Source of the DNA: Actinomycetes bacterium
GTDB taxonomy: Bacteria; Planctomycetota; Phycisphaerae; JAACET01
NCBI GenBank assembly: GCA_030631725.1
Contig: DAOVKO010000086.1
Span: 1 to 8,332 of the forward strand
Length of the DNA stretch: 8,332 bases
Reading direction: 5' to 3'
The translations under genes were made by a program, and so were the position numbers. Below, one piece after another: positions 1 to 6,976 of the stretch (position 1 is its first letter; each line of letters starts with the position of its first letter). The notes under the pieces were generated by a model. The model made no database searches, had not been told where the DNA came from, and was given only the letters and a program-made list of their open reading frames with translations.

Positions 1-2390
1 AAATCCAGCATCACTCTTTCCAATTGTCTTTTCGGCATCTGCCCGTGCCCGATCCCGATCCGGGCCTCGGGAACGATATCTCCCAGTTGCTCAGCCGCAG
101 CTTGGATCGAGTGCACCCGGTTGTGCAGAAAGTAAATCTGTCCATCCCGGTTCAGTTCCCGCAAGATCGCCGAACGTATCTTCTGCCTGTCATAAGCGCA
201 GACCTCCGTTACGATGCTCCGCCGATCCTGCGGCGGACTCGTCAGCGCCGAAATATCCCGCAGGCCCAGCAATCCCATATGCAGTGTCCGCGGGATCGGC
301 GTCGCCGTCATCGTCAGCACGTCCACCGTTTCCCGAAGCCGTTTGAGCCGTTCTTTGTGTTCCACCCCGAAACGCTGCTCCTCGTCGATAATCACCAGGC
401 CCAGATTCCCAAAGCTCACGTCTTCACTGAGCAGCCTATGCGTCCCGATTACTATATCCACTCGCCCGCTCATTGCCCGCTCGATAATCTTCTTTTGCTC
501 TGCTCCCGTACGGAATCGGCTCAGCACCTCCACCAGAAACGGATAGTCCGCCAGCCGCTCGCTGAAAGTCCTGTAGTGCTGCTGGGCCAGCACCGTCGTC
601 GGCACCAGCACCGCCACTTGTCGGCCCGCCTCAACCACCTTGAACGCCGCTCGGATGGCCAGCTCCGTCTTACCATACCCCACGTCCCCGCACAGCAGCC
701 GTTCCATCGGCTGGGCTTGGCACATGTCTGCTTTGATCTCTTCCAGGGCCGTCAATTGATCCGCCGTCTCCTGATAGATGAACGACGCCTCGAACTCCTT
801 TTGCCAAGGCGTGTCCTCCGGATATGCATCCCCCTGCTCTGCCTCCCGCCTAGCCTGCAGCTCCAGCAGCTCAGCCGCAAGATCGGTTACTGCCAGTTCC
901 GCCTTCTCCCGTTGTCTACGCCACGCACCCGTACCAAGCTTCGACAGAGGCGGATGGCCGCCAAAGCCCCCGATGTAGCGCTGAATCAGATCAACTCGGC
1001 TCGTAGGCACATGCAGCAGGGCACCTTCGCCAAAACGCACCGAGAGAAACTCCTCCCGTCGGCCGTGTCGTTCCAGAATCTTCAGCCCCTCGAATCTGCC
1101 TATCCCATGAGCTGCGTGCACCACGTAGTCACTGGCGTTCAGTTCCGCAAAACTGTCCACCGGGCGGCTGCTCGGCAAACGCCGAATCCGACGCCGACGC
1201 TCGTAGCGGTGGAATATCTCATGATGGCCCACCACCACTATCTTCAGCCCCGGCATCCGAAAGCCTTGGTGAATGAACCCCAGCGGACAGCTCAGCCGCG
1301 CCGGAAAGTCCAGCTTCTCCGCCTCGAACATCTCCTCCAGCCGTTGCCGCTGCGAAGGATTATCGCAATACACATAAACGTCATTCTCCCCTGCCATCTC
1401 GGCCAGTTCTCGCATTGCCTCCCCTGGCGAGGTCTCGAATCGCTGCACCGACCCGAATCGCAGAGAAAATTCTTCTTCGGCTCGCCCCGATCCGAATCGG
1501 CTCAGCTCCATCTGGTAAAACCCATTGGCCGAGCTAAAAATATCCTCCAATCGGTGATAGCCATCCGGGTTATCCACTCGATTCAGAAAAACCCGAGCCG
1601 TTTCACTGATTTCCAGCGGCTCATTCCAGACGATGATCGTCTCTTGGGGCAAATAGTCCAACAGACTCCCCCGTTCTTGCCCGGCCGGCCCCGGGGCATA
1701 ACCGGCCCCTGCCAATTCCACTTCGGCCATCTGTCCCCTGGAGCGCTGGGTATCCAGATCGACCTTGCGGATTGATTCGACGGTATCGCCTGAAAACTCT
1801 ACGCGGGCCGGTTCCCGCCAGCCCGGCACAAACACGTCCACAATCCCCCCCCGCACCGCAAACTCACCGGGCACCTCCGCCATATCCACCCGTTCATAGC
1901 CGCCCCGGACTAGCCAGGCCAGCAGCTTGTCCCGATCCTGTTCCTCAGACCGCCTCAGCCGCAGACTATCGGATTTCAAGGCAGCTTTGCTGGGCAGCGG
2001 TTCCAGTAGGGCCAACACCGATGTGCTGATTATTAAATCCCCCACCTCTTCGGCCAACAGCCTTCTGCACAGATGTAGCCTTTGGCCCAATATCTCGTCC
2101 GTTGCTGTTATTTCCTTGGGGATTAGTTCCCAGGCCGCGAATAGCTCGACTTGCCTGCCGGCAAAAACATCCAGATCATCTTGAGCGTCGTCAGCATTAT
2201 CTATATGGGCTCCCACCAGCAGTATAGGCCGTTTTAGAAGCCGCCCCAGACACGCCACCACCAGCGGCGCAGACGATCCCCACACGCCCTTGGCCCAGGC
2301 CCACCCCCCTCCATCTGCTTTCGCTTTGCAGATGTGCCTTGCCAAGGCCTTTATTGTCGAGTCCCGACAAATCTGCTCGACCAGATGCAT
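1..2390 (-). CDS. mfd: Transcription-repair coupling factor Mfd (3' end beyond window)
   Basis: Mfd is an ATP-driven DNA translocase that removes RNA polymerase stalled at lesions and recruits UvrA for nucleotide excision repair. The window holds 796 codons; the family is usually about 1100-1200 residues, so roughly the last 300 are missing beyond position 1. Residues 1 to ~350 form the UvrB-like module; its vestigial nucleotide loop reads GVWGSSAP, without the Walker lysine, as is normal for Mfd. The RNA polymerase interaction domain begins near residue 421 (DYVVHAAHGIGRF). The helicase part has Walker A GDVGYGKT (568-575, Lys574), the DEEQ box (669-672), TATPIPRTLHMGL, and ends in HGQMPKRQLERVMLD. 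The reading frame is unbroken. ATG 2390 lies directly after an in-frame TGA, so no longer start exists; a weak AGGCGG is 9 bases upstream. The gene is transcribed divergently from nadC. Identification is secure. Confidence 0.97.
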   Translation of the reverse strand, partial: MHLVEQICRDSTIKALARHICKAKADGGGWAWAKGVWGSSAPLVVACLGRLLKRPILLVGAHIDNADDAQDDLDVFAGRQVELFAAWELIPKEITATDEILGQRLHLCRRLLAEEVGDLIISTSVLALLEPLPSKAALKSDSLRLRRSEEQDRDKLLAWLVRGGYERVDMAEVPGEFAVRGGIVDVFVPGWREPARVEFSGDTVESIRKVDLDTQRSRGQMAEVELAGAGYAPGPAGQERGSLLDYLPQETIIVWNEPLEISETARVFLNRVDNPDGYHRLEDIFSSANGFYQMELSRFGSGRAEEEFSLRFGSVQRFETSPGEAMRELAEMAGENDVYVYCDNPSQRQRLEEMFEAEKLDFPARLSCPLGFIHQGFRMPGLKIVVVGHHEIFHRYERRRRIRRLPSSRPVDSFAELNASDYVVHAAHGIGRFEGLKILERHGRREEFLSVRFGEGALLHVPTSRVDLIQRYIGGFGGHPPLSKLGTGAWRRQREKAELAVTDLAAELLELQARREAEQGDAYPEDTPWQKEFEASFIYQETADQLTALEEIKADMCQAQPMERLLCGDVGYGKTELAIRAAFKVVEAGRQVAVLVPTTVLAQQHYRTFSERLADYPFLVEVLSRFRTGAEQKKIIERAMSGRVDIVIGTHRLLSEDVSFGNLGLVIIDEEQRFGVEHKERLKRLRETVDVLTMTATPIPRTLHMGLLGLRDISALTSPPQDRRSIVTEVCAYDRQKIRSAILRELNRDGQIYFLHNRVHSIQAAAEQLGDIVPEARIGIGHGQMPKRQLERVMLD

Positions 2391-2411
2391 TCAACAATTC
2401 CGCCTACACAC

Positions 2412-2439
2412 ATCATATCCTTTGCCCTCATTATGTCAA
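2412..2439 (-). promoter_or_regulatory. Promoter for mfd (TTGACA-16-TATGAT)
   Basis: On the minus strand, TTGACA (2439-2434) is followed after 16 bases by TATGAT (2417-2412), a near-consensus housekeeping sigma-factor promoter. The predicted transcript would begin near 2405, about 15 bases before the mfd ATG at 2390. The weak AGGCGG ribosome binding site would then be almost at the 5' end of the mRNA. Motif match only; no start-site data. Confidence 0.6.
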
Positions 2440-2451
2440 CAACGCCCCTCC

Positions 2452-2483
2452 TTGACATCATCAGTGCTGACTGTTACTAGAAT
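2452..2483 (+). promoter_or_regulatory. Promoter for nadC-birA (TTGACA, extended -10)
   Basis: A perfect TTGACA lies at 2452-2457. After 17 bases comes TACTAG (2475-2480), preceded by TG one base further up (2472-2473) in the extended -10 position. The alternative -10, TAGAAT (2478-2483), fits the hexamer better but is 20 bases from the -35 box. With the first reading, transcription would start at or next to the nadC ATG at 2488. No Shine-Dalgarno sequence precedes that ATG, so a leaderless mRNA is likely. This -35 box lies 12 bp from the inverted TTGACA of mfd, so the two promoters stand back to back. Confidence 0.5.
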
Positions 2484-2487
2484 ACAT

Positions 2488-3390
2488 ATGAAGCTCGATC
2501 CACCAGCACCATCTACTTTCATCGACCTTTTGAAGCGTGCCTTGGCCGAGGACATCGGCCCCGGCGATATTACCTCCCAGGCCTTGGTCGATGAAAACCT
2601 CTTAGCCACAGCCGTAATCCTGGCCAAACAAGAGGGAGTCCTGGCCGGGCTCTTTCTCCTCCAGCCTTTAGCCGATCTTCTCGACCCGCAGCTCAACGTC
2701 CAGCTAACCGCCGCCGACGCCCAGTCCGTTCAGCCCGAGCAAGAGATTGTCCGGATAAGCGGTTCCTGCCGTGGGCTCTTAGCCCTCGAACGCGTGGCTC
2801 TAAACTTCCTCGCCCATCTGAGCGGAATAGCCACCCTCACCGGCAAGTTCGTCCAGGCCGTTCAGAACACCCGGGCCATCATCTGCGACACCCGCAAGAC
2901 GACCCCTGGACTGCGCAGCCTCGAAAAATACGCCGTCCGCGCCGGCGGCGGCTCCAATCACCGCCTGGGACTCTTCGATTCAGCCATGATTAAAGACAAC
3001 CATTTGTCGTGTCTCGGCTCTGATCCCCGCTTGGGCGATTGTTTTGCTGCTCTGGGCAAACGCCTGCCCGAACTGCGAAGCCAACTACCTCCCGGCGGAT
3101 TTATTCAGTTGGAAGTTGACGACCTGCCCCAATTCCAACGAGTCCTGGATTTGCACCTGGACCTGGACATGGTCCTGCTCGACAACTTTTCCGAACCGGA
3201 CCTTGCCCAAGCCGTCAAGCTCCGCAACCAGGCGGGTCTGGCGGGCAAATTACTCCTGGAAGCCTCCGGCAACATCACACTTGAAAATGTCAACCGCGTG
3301 GCTCGCAGCGGAATCGATCGCATTTCTGTCGGAGCCTTGACCCACTCAGCCCCAGCCTTTGATTTCTCCATGGAGTTTATTCAAAAGTGA
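2488..3390 (+). CDS. nadC: Nicotinate-nucleotide pyrophosphorylase (carboxylating), quinolinate phosphoribosyltransferase
   Basis: NadC converts quinolinate and PRPP to nicotinate mononucleotide, CO2 and PPi in the cytoplasm, the step joining the de novo pathway to the shared end of NAD synthesis. The 300 residues match the family in length. The N-terminal part carries ALAEDIGPGDIT (18-29). The barrel carries DTRKTTPGLR (134-143), EKYAVRAGGGSNHR (146-159), IKDNH (168-172), Glu209, Asp232 in LLDNF, EASG (258-261) and GALTHSA (282-288), which are the substrate-phosphate and quinolinate binding segments of this family. The open frame extends upstream to 2290, but that part runs through mfd and resembles nothing; ATG 2488 gives the normal N-terminus. 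No ribosome binding site is visible before it. The gene overlaps birA by 4 bp. Identification is secure. Confidence 0.97.
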   Translation: MKLDPPAPSTFIDLLKRALAEDIGPGDITSQALVDENLLATAVILAKQEGVLAGLFLLQPLADLLDPQLNVQLTAADAQSVQPEQEIVRISGSCRGLLALERVALNFLAHLSGIATLTGKFVQAVQNTRAIICDTRKTTPGLRSLEKYAVRAGGGSNHRLGLFDSAMIKDNHLSCLGSDPRLGDCFAALGKRLPELRSQLPPGGFIQLEVDDLPQFQRVLDLHLDLDMVLLDNFSEPDLAQAVKLRNQAGLAGKLLLEASGNITLENVNRVARSGIDRISVGALTHSAPAFDFSMEFIQK

Positions 3391-4343
3391 AACTGCGATT
3401 GTTGAAGTTTCTGCAGGAGCGTCCCCAGCAGTGGCTGGCAATGGAGGCCCTCTGCCGCGAGCTCTCTGCCGGCCCCCAGCAAATCAGCAAAGCTATAGCC
3501 GAGCTGGGCAGCCGAGGTTTTCACATCGACCTCTCCCCGGTGGACGGCTATCGCTATGTGGTCTCAACTGAACCGCTCTGGGACGAACTATTAAAACCCC
3601 CCGGTTGTCGCCGTCTCGCTAAGCAGGTCAAACTGGTTCAGAGCACCACGAGCACCAACGATTTGGCCCGCCGGGCCGCGGCCGATCCCGCCAACGACGG
3701 GCTGGCCATCTTCGCCGAGTTCCAAACCGCCGGGCGCGGCCGAGGGGGCGCCTCCTGGAGCTCACCTGCGGGCATGAATTTGCTCTTCAGTGTCTTGCTC
3801 TTCGACGGCCGACGCCGCCTCAAGCCTCACCTGCTGACCTTGGCCTCGGGATTGGCCCTGGTCGAGGCCGTGGGCGAAGTTACCAGCCTCGAGCCCAAGC
3901 TCAAATGGCCCAACGACCTGCTCATAGACAGCCGGAAGACCGCCGGCATCCTCGTCGAAGTTTGCTCGGACTCTTCAGACACCCCAGCCCTGATAATCGG
4001 TGTCGGCTTGAACTGCAATTGTCTCCCGGACGAACTGCCCAACAAGGCCACTTCTTTACGCCAAGAGTCCGGCCGAATCATCGACCGTCACGCCTTGGCC
4101 CGTTCGATCCTCGCCCACCTCGAAGCCTGGATCGATTGTTGCCTGAGCGACCGCCGCCAGCATATCCGCCAGGCATACCTGCAAATGTCCGACCTCTTGG
4201 GCCGAACCGTCCAGATCAGCTGCCAGGGCCGCCGCTATTCCGGGCGAGTGGTCGATCTGGACCCTTTCCAGGGCATTCTGGTCCAATTGGATCACGGCGG
4301 CGTGCGTCTTTTCTCCCCCGCGACAACTTCTCTGCTCAGCTAA
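3387..4343 (+). CDS. birA: Bifunctional biotin-[acetyl-CoA-carboxylase] ligase / biotin operon repressor
   Basis: BirA makes biotinyl-5'-AMP and attaches biotin to the carrier lysine of carboxylases; forms with a DNA-binding head also repress biotin genes. The 318 residues follow the three-part plan. There is a winged-helix head (1 to ~60, ending DGYRYV). The catalytic core has STTSTND (86-92), TAGRGRGGASW (114-124), KWPND (173-177) and Lys184 in RKTAGI. A small C-terminal SH3-like domain follows from ~270 (LLGRTVQIS). In the biotin loop, the arginine matching E. coli Arg118 is present, but the next Arg and the one after the glycine are Gly and Ala here. The start is GTG 3387, whose GTGA overlaps the nadC stop, implying translational coupling. 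The head suggests autoregulation or control of bio genes, but none lie in the window. Confidence 0.95.
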   Translation: MKLRLLKFLQERPQQWLAMEALCRELSAGPQQISKAIAELGSRGFHIDLSPVDGYRYVVSTEPLWDELLKPPGCRRLAKQVKLVQSTTSTNDLARRAAADPANDGLAIFAEFQTAGRGRGGASWSSPAGMNLLFSVLLFDGRRRLKPHLLTLASGLALVEAVGEVTSLEPKLKWPNDLLIDSRKTAGILVEVCSDSSDTPALIIGVGLNCNCLPDELPNKATSLRQESGRIIDRHALARSILAHLEAWIDCCLSDRRQHIRQAYLQMSDLLGRTVQISCQGRRYSGRVVDLDPFQGILVQLDHGGVRLFSPATTSLLS

Positions 4344-4555
4344 TCTCTCAGCCATGCCATTCCCCCAGGCTCCGCCCTGGCCCCAGCTTTGCTCAGATTA
4401 TGGGACCGCACTGCTGGCCCTTTTGCTCTGTTTGTGCTTAAGACTTACTCTCGTAACACCGATAATCTTGTTGTTAGCTGGGGTTTGGTCGAACAAGGCG
4501 AGGCCGACCAGCCCTGCGACGGATTTTCCAAAAACCTCCCCACCGGAGACACCTG
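4344..4555 (+). other. Spacer between birA and prepilin with imperfect hairpin
   Basis: No convincing gene is seen in these 212 bases. A stem of TGGTCG (4486-4491) with CGACCA (4505-4510), extended by GGG/CCC across a small internal loop (4481-4483 with 4512-4514), ends 41 bases before the prepilin start. It has no T-run, so it is not a clear terminator and may simply be a leader structure. GGAG at 4545-4548 is the ribosome binding site of the prepilin gene, 7 bases before its ATG. Confidence 0.4.
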
Positions 4556-5002
4556 ATGTACTCCCTGCCCACCGGAAAAAAAGGTTTTACCTTTGTAGAA
4601 ATCATCATCGCTGTGATCATCTTGGCCGTCTTGGCGGCTCTGGTGGTCCCCCAGTTGGGAAGGGCTTCAGCCGAGCCTGACCTTGCTGCCTTGGCCGCCA
4701 CTCTGCAGACAGTCCGCACCCAGTTGCAGTATTATAAGCTCCAGCACAACGATACCTTCCCCAGTTTGGCTCAGTGGGAAAAGCAGATGCTCACCAAAAC
4801 CAAACCCAACGGCAGCTGTTCGGCTCGCGGTTCCTGCGGGCCTTACCTCTTGCAGGTCCCCGTCAATCCCCTCGATGGTTCTCGAAATATAAGTCCCCTC
4901 CAGGACGGTTCCGGCGGCTGGATGTACGACGAGAAGACCGGCCAATTCAGGTCCAACGACCCCAGTGTCCTTGAGCCCGACTCGCCGACCAGGGATTTGT
5001 AA
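4556..5002 (+). CDS. Type IV pilin/type II secretion pseudopilin-like protein
   Basis: The 148-residue product has a class III signal: a short basic leader (MYSLPTGKKG) followed by FTFVE, where prepilin peptidase would cut after Gly10, leaving N-methylated Phe1 and the conserved Glu5 (residue 15). Residues 11-33 are a hydrophobic helix that would anchor the subunit in the inner membrane and pack in the fibre core. The soluble domain has an amphipathic continuation (ASAEPDLAALAATLQTVRTQL), a Cys pair (88, 94) and VPVNPLDGSRN, giving a GspG-like feel without the full GspG C-terminus. ATG 4556 has GGAG 7 bases upstream. It stands alone, with no pilus assembly genes in the window, so its machine (pilus, secretion or planctomycete-type pseudopilus) is unknown. 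Its stop lies 5 bp from that of the opposing 82-aa gene. Confidence 0.88.
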   Translation: MYSLPTGKKGFTFVEIIIAVIILAVLAALVVPQLGRASAEPDLAALAATLQTVRTQLQYYKLQHNDTFPSLAQWEKQMLTKTKPNGSCSARGSCGPYLLQVPVNPLDGSRNISPLQDGSGGWMYDEKTGQFRSNDPSVLEPDSPTRDL

Positions 5003-5007
5003 AACCC

Positions 5008-5256
5008 TTACTTGCCAGCCCGCTCCGCCATCTCTTCCAGAATACCAGCCAGCTTTACTTGGTTCCGGGCCAGCTTCTGTTGCCGATGAACCAGCCACAG
5101 TATCCCCACCAGGCTGATAATGCTGACAATCAGTATCAGCCGCAGACCGCCCGCCGGCAAATTCTGCGCCGCTTGGTAAATCTCCTTGACCATATCTTCC
5201 TGGCTCATTGTCTCGCTCGCAGCGGGTAACGCTGCCAAAAGACTCATTGCACCCAT
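5008..5256 (-). CDS. Small single-span membrane protein, unknown function
   Basis: I do not recognise this 82-residue protein. It has a short hydrophobic N-terminus (SLLAALPAA, residues 5-13) without basic residues, so a signal peptide is possible but weak. Residues 20-35 look amphipathic. A clear membrane span is at about 38-56 (LRLILIVSIISLVGILWLV). A basic and then acidic helical tail follows (HRQQKLARNQVKLAGILEEM, 57-76) that could form a coiled coil on the cytoplasmic side. The start at ATG 5256 is supported by a consensus GGAGG (5268-5264) 7 bases upstream. It lies 36 bases after pgsA on the same strand, so it probably shares its transcript. That placing hints at an envelope role but nothing more specific. 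The strong ribosome binding site argues that it is a real gene. Confidence 0.75.
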   Translation of the reverse strand: MGAMSLLAALPAASETMSQEDMVKEIYQAAQNLPAGGLRLILIVSIISLVGILWLVHRQQKLARNQVKLAGILEEMAERAGK

Positions 5257-5292
5257 TGCTATTCCTCCATGATAATACTGCTCGTGTTTAGC

Positions 5293-5859
5293 CTATTTTT
5301 CTTTTCCCGGACGCACCACTTTCAAATATCCCAGTACATAATCCACTCCGCTCCAAACCGTCACCGCCGTCAGCAGCCCCATCGCCCAGAGCGAAAGATT
5401 CAACAACCATCCCTTTTCTCTGCCGAAAACGTTTATACCCGTCATCACGGTCAAGATCACCACTGCTTGGACTACTGCCTTGACTTTCCCGCTGGTCCTA
5501 GCCTGGATAACCGTCCCTTTCATCGCCGCGGCGATGCGGATGTTAGCCACAATAATGTCGCGGTAAAATATCAAAGCCACCATGAAAATATGGGCATAGC
5601 CCGCCAGCATAAAGCACAGAAAAACGCTGAACCGGCTAATGCAGTCCGCAAACGGATCCAGGACCTTGCCCAGGTCGGTAACCTGCCCCCAGCGCCTGGC
5701 CAGCAGCCCGTCAATCAAATCCGTTATCTCGAAGGCCACCACCAGGGCCAAGGCCACCCACAAAAACCATCTATGCACCTGCCAGCCCAGGTAAAAAGAA
5801 ATGATGAACAGCGGACTGCCTACTATCCGCGTGAAGGTGATTTTGGTAGGCAGATTCAT
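5293..5859 (-). CDS. pgsA: CDP-alcohol phosphatidyltransferase, probable phosphatidylglycerophosphate synthase
   Basis: This integral membrane enzyme would transfer a phosphatidyl group from CDP-diacylglycerol to glycerol-3-phosphate, the first committed step to phosphatidylglycerol. The 188 residues contain the complete family signature D47-xx-D50-G51-xx-A54-R55-x8-G64-xxx-D68-xxx-D72, whose aspartates bind the metal ions. Several hydrophobic spans surround it, near 13-23, 32-46, 76-98, 127-143 and 152-170. The N-terminus (MNLPTKITFTRI) and the ARTSGKVKAVVQ segment (120-131) are PgsA-like. The usual ADK after the last aspartates is ADC here, so another alcohol acceptor cannot be excluded. 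A GTG at 5895 would add 12 residues, but it lies upstream of a TATAAT box; ATG 5859, with AAGGAC shortly upstream, is preferred. It sits 54 bp after rnhA and 36 bp before the 82-aa gene. Confidence 0.88.
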   Translation of the reverse strand: MNLPTKITFTRIVGSPLFIISFYLGWQVHRWFLWVALALVVAFEITDLIDGLLARRWGQVTDLGKVLDPFADCISRFSVFLCFMLAGYAHIFMVALIFYRDIIVANIRIAAAMKGTVIQARTSGKVKAVVQAVVILTVMTGINVFGREKGWLLNLSLWAMGLLTAVTVWSGVDYVLGYLKVVRPGKEK

Positions 5860-5883
5860 CTCGTCCGTCCTTGCCCCTCTCCT

Positions 5884-5911
5884 ATTATAAACCACCCGGG
5901 GCCCTTCGCAA
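5884..5911 (-). promoter_or_regulatory. Internal promoter for pgsA (TTGCGA-16-TATAAT)
   Basis: On the minus strand a perfect TATAAT (5889-5884) is preceded after 16 bases by TTGCGA (5911-5906), a 4/6 match to the -35 consensus. It starts just beyond the rnhA stop (5914). The expected transcript start near 5877 leaves an 18-base leader before ATG 5859. This suggests that pgsA and the 82-aa gene can be expressed apart from tsaB-rnhA. It also argues against the upstream GTG 5895 start. Confidence 0.55.
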
Positions 5912-5913
5912 GC

Positions 5914-6375
5914 TCACAGCTTGGCCGCCGCTGCCACTGCCAAGCGATCACACTCCTCGTTTTCCGGATGGCCCGCATGTCCGGCAATCCATTCCCAGCT
6001 CACTTCATGCTTGCCGCTGAGCTCCAGTAGTCGTTGCCACAGTTCCACGTTCTTTACCGCCTTCTTATCAGCTGTCCGCCAGTTTTTCTCGACCCACTTC
6101 GTAATCCACTCGGTCATCCCTTTGCTCACGTACTGCGAATCGGTCACCACCTTCACCTTGCTCGGCTTGTTGATAGCCTCCAGCCCAGAAATCACCGCCC
6201 TCAATTCCATTCGATTGTTGGTCGTCATCTTTTCACCCCCCGACATCCGCTTCGTCCTGCCCGTAGCCGGGTGTTTGAGAATTACTGCCCATCCTCCCGG
6301 GCCCGGATTACCCGAACAGGCCCCGTCGGCATAGAGGATCACATCAAAATCTTTATCAGCCGCCCTGGTTTTCAT
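5914..6375 (-). CDS. rnhA: Ribonuclease HI
   Basis: RNase HI cuts the RNA strand of RNA:DNA hybrids, removing R-loops and primer remnants. The 153-residue product is the usual size. All catalytic residues are present: Asp17 in LYADGACSGNPGPGGW, Glu57 in TNNRMELRA, Asp79 in VVTDSQYV and Asp143 in NEECDRLA, with the general-base histidine at His133 (GHAGHPENE). The chosen start, ATG 6375, has AGGAC 5 bases upstream and lies 20 bp inside the end of the methyltransferase gene, so the two are probably translationally coupled. A longer open frame reaches 6444, but it adds an arginine-rich tail with no family resemblance. The R-loop role fits loosely with mfd in the same window, though they are not in one operon. 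Confidence 0.96.
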   Translation of the reverse strand: MKTRAADKDFDVILYADGACSGNPGPGGWAVILKHPATGRTKRMSGGEKMTTNNRMELRAVISGLEAINKPSKVKVVTDSQYVSKGMTEWITKWVEKNWRTADKKAVKNVELWQRLLELSGKHEVSWEWIAGHAGHPENEECDRLAVAAAAKL

Positions 6376-6976
6376 GCCTGTCCTTTCGCCGGCTCTTGAC
6401 CGCCTTAGCCACCGTATAATGCCTCCCCTGCTTGAGCTTCTCATAGTTGCCGAATATCTCTTCGCAGGCCCGCTTGATAAAAGCCCGCAAACCGCTCACG
6501 CTCACCAGATACAACGCCCCGCCAGAAACCAATCGCCGCTTCGCATCGCTGAGCAGAATATACAACAGTTCCTTACCCACCTTAGCCGGTAAATTGGCTG
6601 CCACCACATTGAACTTACCCGTCGCCAGACCCTCAAAGCCGTTGCCCAATCGCACCTGGCAGTTGCTCAATCTGTTCACTTTTACATTCTTACCTGCGTA
6701 TTCGACTGCCACAAAATCCCGGTCCACCAAGTACACCTTGCCTTTATTAGCCAGCCGTCCCATAGCCATCCCGATCGGCCCATAACCGCAGCCCAAGTCC
6801 AGGCAGATGTCCTCCGGTCCTACCTCCAGTTGTTCGATCAGTAGTCGGCTCCCCTCATCTACCCCCCGCGGACTGAACAGCCCCCACGTCGAATGGAACG
6901 CAAAGTCCATTCCCCGCAGCCGCTGCCGGAACACAATATCCCTTTTGAGTTTTCTCACGTCCATCAGCTCAGCCAC
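6356..6976 (-). CDS. Class I SAM-dependent methyltransferase, RsmC/MTS-like
   Basis: This 206-residue protein resembles the methyltransferase-small (MTS) group containing RsmC, which methylates G1207 of 16S rRNA. The N-terminal motif FAFHSTWGLFSPRGVDEGSRLL (25-46) matches the family entry segment. The SAM-binding loop is CLDLGCGYGPIG (58-69), with the acidic Asp85 at the end of strand 2 (VYLVDRDF). Where RsmC-type N-methyltransferases carry NPPF, this protein reads NLPAKVGKE (128-136), so its target may differ. It is only one domain, lacking the degenerate N-terminal half of E. coli RsmC. GTG 6976 gives an 8-bp overlap with tsaB and has GAGG 4 bases upstream; ATG 6964, 5 bases after the tsaB stop, is about equally likely and would shorten the protein by four residues. 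The rRNA substrate is inferred, so no symbol is given. Confidence 0.88.
   Translation of the reverse strand: MAELMDVRKLKRDIVFRQRLRGMDFAFHSTWGLFSPRGVDEGSRLLIEQLEVGPEDICLDLGCGYGPIGMAMGRLANKGKVYLVDRDFVAVEYAGKNVKVNRLSNCQVRLGNGFEGLATGKFNVVAANLPAKVGKELLYILLSDAKRRLVSGGALYLVSVSGLRAFIKRACEEIFGNYEKLKQGRHYTVAKAVKSRRKDRHENQGG

Noticed and set aside
24..1775. A 583-codon open frame on the plus strand across the left fifth of the window.
   Set aside because: It is in exact codon register with mfd on the other strand, is rich in His, Arg, Pro and Leu, and shows no family motif; long antisense frames are expected opposite GC-rich coding sequence.
2290..2487. Possible 66-residue N-terminal extension of nadC.
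   Set aside because: It overlaps the start of mfd and the promoter region, contains no family resemblance, and NadC begins normally at ATG 2488.
4354..4680. A 108-codon plus-strand frame with a hydrophobic stretch between birA and the prepilin gene.
   Set aside because: No ribosome binding site, more than 120 bases of overlap with the well-supported prepilin gene, and the hydrophobic run comes from CT-rich DNA; a tiny membrane protein cannot be fully excluded.
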